Source: Methanobacteriota archaeon
Lineage (GTDB): Archaea; Hydrothermarchaeota; Hydrothermarchaeia; Hydrothermarchaeales; JACRDW01
DNA: 10,818 nt
Direction: 5' to 3'
Assembly: GCA_016212785.1 (NCBI GenBank)
Contig: JACRDW010000039.1
Location: 1-10,818, forward strand
Of this stretch, positions 6,107-10,818 are shown piece by piece. Every line of letters starts with the position of its first letter. Within the stretch, counting starts at the first letter, position 1. A program made the translations under genes and the position numbers. The notes under the pieces are model-generated. The model made no database searches, had not been told where the DNA came from, and saw only the letters and a list, made by a program, of their open reading frames with translations.

Positions 6107-7513
6107 TTAGGTTTTAATGAAGGAAGGTAATAAAACTTGCTCGTGCTTGGCGATTTCTACAGGATATTTTCCGGTAAGGCATCCCAGGCACAGCTCATTT
6201 TCTCCGAGCCCTATCGCCTTCATTAAGTCTTCTATGCTCAGATATTTCAGCGAATCTGCCCCTATATGTCTTCTTATCATTTCCACGCTTTTGTCGCTCG
6301 CTACCAGCTCTCTATCTGTGGGCATGTCTATGCCGAGCTTGCACAGAGATTTAATCGGCGGGCAGCCCACCCTCATGTGCACTTCCTTTGCTCCAGCATC
6401 CTTCAGAATGCGGATAATCCTTCCGGAGGTCGTGCCCCTCACAACGCTGTCGTCGAATAGCACGATTTTTTCCCCCTTGACTTCGCTTACCATCGGATTC
6501 AATTTCAACCGAACCGCAAGCTCCCTCGCCTGCTGGTCGGGCAGTATGAATGTCCTGCCCACATAGCGGTTTTTAATCAGGCTTTCTCTGTAGGGAATTC
6601 CTGCTGCCCTTGCGTATCCAAGCGCAAACGGAATCGCAGAGTCAGGCACCGGCGATACGAAGTCCGCCTCTACGTCGTCGCTCTCGCCGTGGAGCGTTCC
6701 TATTTTTTCCCGAACTTTATACACCGGTATCCCGTCTATAACAGAATCCGGGCGGGCAAAGTATACGTACTCGAACATGCAGTGTGCGCTTCGGTTTAGC
6801 TTGAATGGTCTGTAGCTCTTACTTCCCTTCTCATTTATTACGAGAATCTCGCCAGGTTTAACGTCTCTCAAGAAATGAACATTTAAAACATCGAATACAA
6901 CGCTCTCAGACGCAACTATGGTTGCGTCGTCGCTCTTGCCGAGGCAGAGGGGTCTTATTCCAAGCGGGTCTCGCACTGCGATTAGCTCGTTGTCTGTCAG
7001 CATTACGAGCGAATAAGAGCCGATTAACCTCTTCATCACTTCAGTAATTGACGCCACTATGTTTTCTGAGCTTACGAATTCACCAACAATCAGCCGTGCT
7101 ATGAGTTCGGTATCTGTGTCAGTCGCGGGCATAACAAAAGCCTGACCAGAAGTTTCGAGCTTCGTTCTCAGCTCCAGCGCATTTACGATATTTCCATTGT
7201 GCCCTATGGCAAGGGTGCCGCGGGAGTGCGTCACTACGAATGGATGCGCATTTTCAGGTTTTGATTCTCCTGTTGTCGAATATCTTACGTGACCTATCCC
7301 CATGTTTCCCTTGAGATTTTCAAGTTTCTTCAAATTGAAAAACTCGGGCACCAATCCCATGCCCTTTTCTGTGTGAAATTCGCCGTCGTAAGTGGTTATT
7401 CCGCAGGATTCCTGCCCCCTGTGCTGCAAAGCGTACAGCGCATAGAATATGGAAGAAGAGACGCCTTTTTCGGATTTTGTATAGATTCCAACTACTCCGC
7501 ACTTTTCCCTCAT
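6107..7513 (-). CDS. purF: Amidophosphoribosyltransferase (glutamine PRPP amidotransferase)
   Basis: A 468-residue enzyme for the first committed step of purine synthesis, making 5-phosphoribosylamine from PRPP and glutamine. The N-terminal Ntn-hydrolase domain has nucleophile C5 behind a short MREK propeptide, then HRGQES, HVRYSTTG (75-82), HNGNIVN (105-111) and TDTDTEL. The phosphoribosyltransferase half has the flexible loop RYVGRTFILP (316-325) and the PRPP loop VLFDDSVVRGTTS (351-363). Four cysteines in the positions used for a 4Fe-4S cluster by the Bacillus-type enzyme are present (C245, C391, C442, C445), so it is the iron-sulfur type. I chose the ATG at 7513; a TTG codon directly before it adds one residue. 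A TATA box ends 23 bases upstream, so the message looks leaderless. Two tRNA genes follow immediately. Confidence 0.97.
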   Translation of the reverse strand: MREKCGVVGIYTKSEKGVSSSIFYALYALQHRGQESCGITTYDGEFHTEKGMGLVPEFFNLKKLENLKGNMGIGHVRYSTTGESKPENAHPFVVTHSRGTLAIGHNGNIVNALELRTKLETSGQAFVMPATDTDTELIARLIVGEFVSSENIVASITEVMKRLIGSYSLVMLTDNELIAVRDPLGIRPLCLGKSDDATIVASESVVFDVLNVHFLRDVKPGEILVINEKGSKSYRPFKLNRSAHCMFEYVYFARPDSVIDGIPVYKVREKIGTLHGESDDVEADFVSPVPDSAIPFALGYARAAGIPYRESLIKNRYVGRTFILPDQQARELAVRLKLNPMVSEVKGEKIVLFDDSVVRGTTSGRIIRILKDAGAKEVHMRVGCPPIKSLCKLGIDMPTDRELVASDKSVEMIRRHIGADSLKYLSIEDLMKAIGLGENELCLGCLTGKYPVEIAKHEQVLLPSFIKT

Positions 7514-7535
7514 CAATTTAAACTCTTAAAGCTAA

Positions 7536-7545
7536 CTTAATAAAG
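7536..7545 (-). promoter_or_regulatory. TATA box of purF (and probably the tRNA pair)
   Basis: The minus strand reads CTTTATTAAG, 23-32 bases before the purF ATG at 7513. The expected transcription start falls on or just before the ATG, and no ribosome-binding match precedes it. Confidence 0.5.
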
Positions 7546-7644
7546 CTTATGTTTGCGCACGTTAGTTTACAAAAAAGCTTATTATTTCTGACAGCTAACA
7601 ATAAATAGGGTGGTAACGGCAGGCGAGAAAGACAGGATGCACGC

Positions 7645-8019
7645 ATGGACGTTATAAAGCACTTGAGAGAGCACACCTCTCTTCGCAGGAATCGGATATC
7701 TGGTTGAGAGGACGCTGAAAGCGCGGGAAGCAACAGCTGCCTATGAGAAGGTCAAAGAATATTCAGAAAAGCTCGAGAGCGAGGTGGAGGAGAGGACGAG
7801 TACAAGCAGAAAATTTTTGACAGATTTGCGAGAATTGAGAAGGGCGGCGTGAAAGGCACTGGCTTGGGGTTGGCAATAGTAAAAAGAATCGTTGACCTGC
7901 ATCAGGGCAGGGCATGGGTTGAAGACAATCCGGAAGGAGGGAGCGTATTTTACGTAGAGCTGCCTAAGAAAAGGCTAAATCAGCGTGACCTTGTTTGTTT
8001 TTTATTCCGCCATGCATAG
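7645..8019 (+). pseudogene. Remnant of a sensor histidine kinase with internal deletion and frameshifts
   Basis: Pieces of one kinase lie in order on the plus strand in different frames. An N-terminal piece may start at the ATG at 7645 (MDVIKHLREHTS). A second frame then gives a coiled-coil linker ending [17 protein letters not shown] (about 7690-7797), typical of the stretch before the phosphoacceptor domain. Around 7795 the frame changes and the text jumps to [20 protein letters not shown] (7810-7869), followed by [23 protein letters not shown] and [11 protein letters not shown], which are the F box, G2 box and C-terminus of the ATP-binding domain. The histidine box, N box and G1 box are missing, so it cannot work. 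The original end is near 7972; the frame now runs on into the complement of rpl37e. No response regulator is beside it. Confidence 0.85.
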
Positions 8020-8159
8020 CTGCGCAGCTTTTTCGTCCTTCCAAAGCCGCAGGATGCGCAGTATCTCTTTGAAACATGGAAGGAATTCTTCCCGCATCTT
8101 CTGCAGCGTATGTGCAGCCTTTTGTTTCTCTTTCCCATCGAAGCTGTGCCTTTCGACAT
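7980..8159 (-). CDS. rpl37e: 50S ribosomal protein L37e
   Basis: A 59-residue very basic ribosomal protein that binds 23S rRNA in the large subunit. It begins [20 protein letters not shown] and carries a zinc finger with cysteines at 19, 22, 34 and 37 (CRRC and CASC), the standard L37e layout and length. I chose the ATG at 8159 because it matches the family start and has a GAGGTGG site seven bases upstream; an open extension reaching 8225 adds residues not seen in the family. It follows the LSm gene on the same strand, the usual archaeal pairing, but here across 233 bases full of hairpins rather than a short gap. Its 3' end overlaps the tail of the kinase remnant on the other strand. Confidence 0.97.
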   Translation of the reverse strand: MSKGTASMGKRNKRLHIRCRRCGKNSFHVSKRYCASCGFGRTKKLRSYAWRNKKQTRSR

Positions 8160-8230
8160 TTCAATCCACCTCAATCCACTCCTTCGCTCGAACTTCGTTC
8201 TTCGCTCAGTCGTGTCTTGACCCATATTGT

Positions 8231-8342
8231 ACTTGCTGTCGCAAGTAGTTTTCCCAACGTAAGCTGGGCAACTAGCCTTTCGTCTTGCTCACGCAAGAAA
8301 GGCTGGCTATCATTGCGTGGTATTTCGCTAGCTCAATACCAC
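8231..8342. repeat. Composite hairpin repeat, copy C, between LSm and rpl37e
   Basis: The 233 bases from 8160 to 8392 hold no gene but are dense in hairpins. In order: ACTTGC-TGTC-GCAAGT (8231-8246); TAGTT/AACTA arms around CCCAAC-GTAA-GCTGGG (8246-8274); a bulged 12-bp stem AGCCTTTC..TTGC-TCAC-GCAAGAAAGGCT (8274-8304); and GTGGTATT/AATACCAC with a 10-base loop (8317-8342). Bases 8283-8311 repeat 5900-5928 exactly. The region lies inside a presumed LSm-rpl37e transcript, so the hairpins would be in the mRNA. The remaining part, 8160-8230, has TTCGCTC repeats and a tandem TCAATCCAC. Confidence 0.7.
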
Positions 8343-8366
8343 TCATTTTCTTTTTGGGATGATAAA

Positions 8367-8391
8367 CCTTTTTCTTTTTGAAAGAAAAAGG
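8367..8391 (-). terminator. U-rich 11-bp hairpin just after the LSm stop codon
   Basis: The minus-strand RNA would read CCUUUUUCUUU, a 3-base loop, then AAAGAAAAAGG: a perfect 11-bp stem beginning one base after the LSm TAG. It could be a partial stop between LSm and rpl37e, an mRNA end stabiliser, or a binding site for the LSm protein, which prefers U-rich RNA. The role is inferred; the structure is directly visible. Confidence 0.4.
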
Positions 8392-8392
8392 G

Positions 8393-9733
<1,341 letters not shown>

Positions 9734-9744
<11 letters not shown>

Positions 9745-10408
9745 GCTGCACCTTGGTTTTAGTAATTACCACAATTTCATTGTTGAGCTCTTTCACTTCT
9801 GCATTTTTAATAGAAGCAGCATCTGAAGAAAAGATGCAGAATCCCTCGCCTTTCCCTACAGCGAGTGGTCTTCCCTTCATGATTCCGACTATTTTATTTG
9901 GCTCTTTCTTGGACAGAGCCAGGAAGGCATATTCTCCTTTAAAATCGCGAGCAGCTCTTTTCACAGCTTCTGCTAAGTTATTTTTGTAATACTTCTCAAT
10001 CACGTGCGGTATTACTGCGGTATCTATTTTCGAAATTAATTTGTGTCCTTCTTTCCCCAGCTGCTTTTGAATCTCTTGGAAGTTGTCTATGTTTCCTGCA
10101 TGGACTACTGCAATCTCGCCTTTGCAGTCCAGGTGAGGATGTGCATTTGTCTTCGAGGCTTCACTTGTCTTTGGGTAAGAGCGGTTGTGTGCGATTCCGA
10201 TGCTTCCTTTTATTTCCGAGAGCTTCGCTTTTCTTTCGACCTCTTCCACAAAGCCCGCATCCTTCCTGACGTTTAGCCTGGCCCTGTAAATCGTGGCAAT
10301 TCCTGCTCCCCCCCCGGGGCGCTCCTCCAGCTTTTCTGTTCCCTTGATTATCCCAAGCAATATTTCGCTTGCTTTCCTGCTTCCCGCATAGCCTGCGATT
10401 CCGCACAT
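9734..10408 (-). CDS. Stand-alone class II glutamine amidotransferase-like protein (GlmS N-domain type), altered active site
   Basis: A 224-residue Ntn-hydrolase domain that aligns along its length with the glutaminase half of GlmS: MCGIAGYAGSRKASEILLG at the start, then NAHPH (88-92), VVHAGNIDN (101-109) and FSSDAASI near the end. The sugar-isomerase half is absent. Retained residues are the nucleophile C2, R30, R76 and D129. Changed ones: the usual RGYDSAG is RPGGGAG (30-36), HTRWATHG is HNRSYPKT (74-81), and the HNG that supplies the oxyanion-hole asparagine is H103-A104-G105. It may be a glutaminase of low or different activity, or a binding or regulatory relative. The start ATG lies 10 bases after the gatE stop; the methyltransferase overlaps its end. 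A run of eight G codes for the changed glycine stretch. Confidence 0.85.
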
Positions 10409-10418
10409 TCTAGATACC

Positions 10419-10818
10419 CTATTTTCCTAAAAATTTTTTCAACTCTCTCTGCAGCATTTCGCTGACCAGCTTTCCATCCATTCGTCCCCTGACCTCTTGC
10501 ATTACAACTCCCATGAGGGGCTTTGCAGCATCCAAACCTCTCTCCATTACAAATTCTTTTCGTTCCTGCAAAATTCTGCGAACTATTTTCACCACTTCTT
10601 CGGCTTCCACGTACTTTATACCCGCAATCTCCTCTACTTTTTTGTCAGGACTTCTCGCAAGCGCTGCGAGAACTTCTGGAATTGCCTCCTTTGTTATTTT
10701 ATTCTCTGCAACTGCTTTGAAGACTTCTTTCAATTTTTCCCTGCTTATGCTTTCAGTTTCATAGCCGTCTCTTTTCAGGTCTTTCAGGGTTCCGACGAGT
10801 GTAATTGCAACAACCGAG
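10419..10818 (-). CDS. gatE: Glutamyl-tRNA(Gln) amidotransferase subunit E, C-terminal part
   Basis: The frame is open from the right edge (10818) to a TAG at 10419, giving 132 residues of the C-terminal tail. It is the helical GatB/YqeY-type domain that contacts tRNA: GYETESISREKLKEVFKAV, NKITKEAIPEVLAALARSPD, then KPLMGVVMQEVRGRMDGKLV close to the end. LMGVVM.EVRG..DGK is the GatE form; GatB usually has GQVM..T.G.ADP, so GatE is preferred. In archaea GatDE turns Glu-tRNA(Gln) into Gln-tRNA(Gln). The catalytic kinase-like core and the GatE insertion lie outside the window. Two genes follow closely on the same strand. A tRNA-Gln gene, its expected substrate, is at 5957-6029. Confidence 0.85.
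   Translation of the reverse strand, partial: SVVAITLVGTLKDLKRDGYETESISREKLKEVFKAVAENKITKEAIPEVLAALARSPDKKVEEIAGIKYVEAEEVVKIVRRILQERKEFVMERGLDAAKPLMGVVMQEVRGRMDGKLVSEMLQRELKKFLGK

Noticed and set aside
5796..6117. Open frames across the tRNA genes and the hairpin gap
   Set aside because: They translate tRNA and repeat sequence (for example RRDLNPRPPACQ), a known artefact of tRNA regions.
6117..6566. Plus-strand open frame opposite purF
   Set aside because: Composition is that of an antisense shadow; purF has every expected motif on the minus strand.
7505..7520. C/D box small RNA suggested by TGATGA at the purF start
   Set aside because: The motif is simply the start codon context, and I saw no matching D box and guide arrangement.
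8160..8225. 22-residue N-terminal extension of L37e
   Set aside because: The family starts at [10 protein letters not shown], and a good GAGGTGG site precedes the ATG at 8159.
8231..8342. CRISPR array
   Set aside because: The repeats are few, palindromic in themselves, unevenly spaced and without unique spacers of constant length; no cas gene is present.

Overview
The window is archaeal. The evidence is a GatE-type amidotransferase end, an archaeal tRNA-Gln with an A1-U72 pair, ribosomal protein L37e, an Sm-like LSm protein, an MCT-1-like PUA protein, TATA boxes about 25-30 bases before several starts, and anti-Shine-Dalgarno matches of the GGTGAT type. Spacing is tight and genes overlap, as in small archaeal genomes. 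An uncultivated lineage (DPANN or a related euryarchaeal group) is plausible, but I cannot place it from sequence alone.

Layout from left to right. On the minus strand a winged-helix regulator is followed after three bases by the start of a serine site-specific recombinase that runs off the left edge (1-747), possibly the edge of a mobile element. A TrpB2-type tryptophan synthase beta chain (827-2134, minus) diverges from a two-CBS-domain protein (2223-2624, plus); a palindrome lies between them. The CBS gene ends tail to tail with valyl-tRNA synthetase (2621-4996, minus), whose start overlaps the end of a metallo-beta-lactamase-fold hydrolase (4990-5766, minus). A 190-base hairpin-rich gap follows. 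Then come tRNA-Gln(TTG) and tRNA-Ala(GGC), one base apart and four bases behind purF (6107-7513), all on the minus strand.

Upstream of purF on the plus strand is a wrecked histidine kinase (7645-8019) that has lost its phosphoacceptor domain and most of its ATPase domain. It runs tail to tail into rpl37e (7980-8159, minus). rpl37e follows an LSm gene (8393-8611, minus) across 233 bases packed with hairpins. The LSm gene shares a short divergent promoter, which holds a perfect 12-bp inverted repeat, with a PUA-domain protein (8691-9179, plus). The right end is a minus-strand cluster: gatE (3' end only), a stand-alone class II glutaminase-like protein with an altered active site, and a SAM methyltransferase whose end overlaps the PUA gene.

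The common theme is translation: aminoacylation (ValRS), Gln-tRNA amidation (GatE) together with its likely substrate tRNA-Gln, the ribosome (L37e), and RNA binding (LSm, PUA). PurF and TrpB2 are metabolic. The most unusual signals are a family of paired short hairpins at three loci, one forming the last codons of the winged-helix gene; the divergent-promoter inverted repeat; the purF-tRNA-tRNA arrangement; and the glutaminase-like protein lacking the usual oxyanion-hole asparagine. I found no CRISPR array, no rRNA and no complete insertion sequence.
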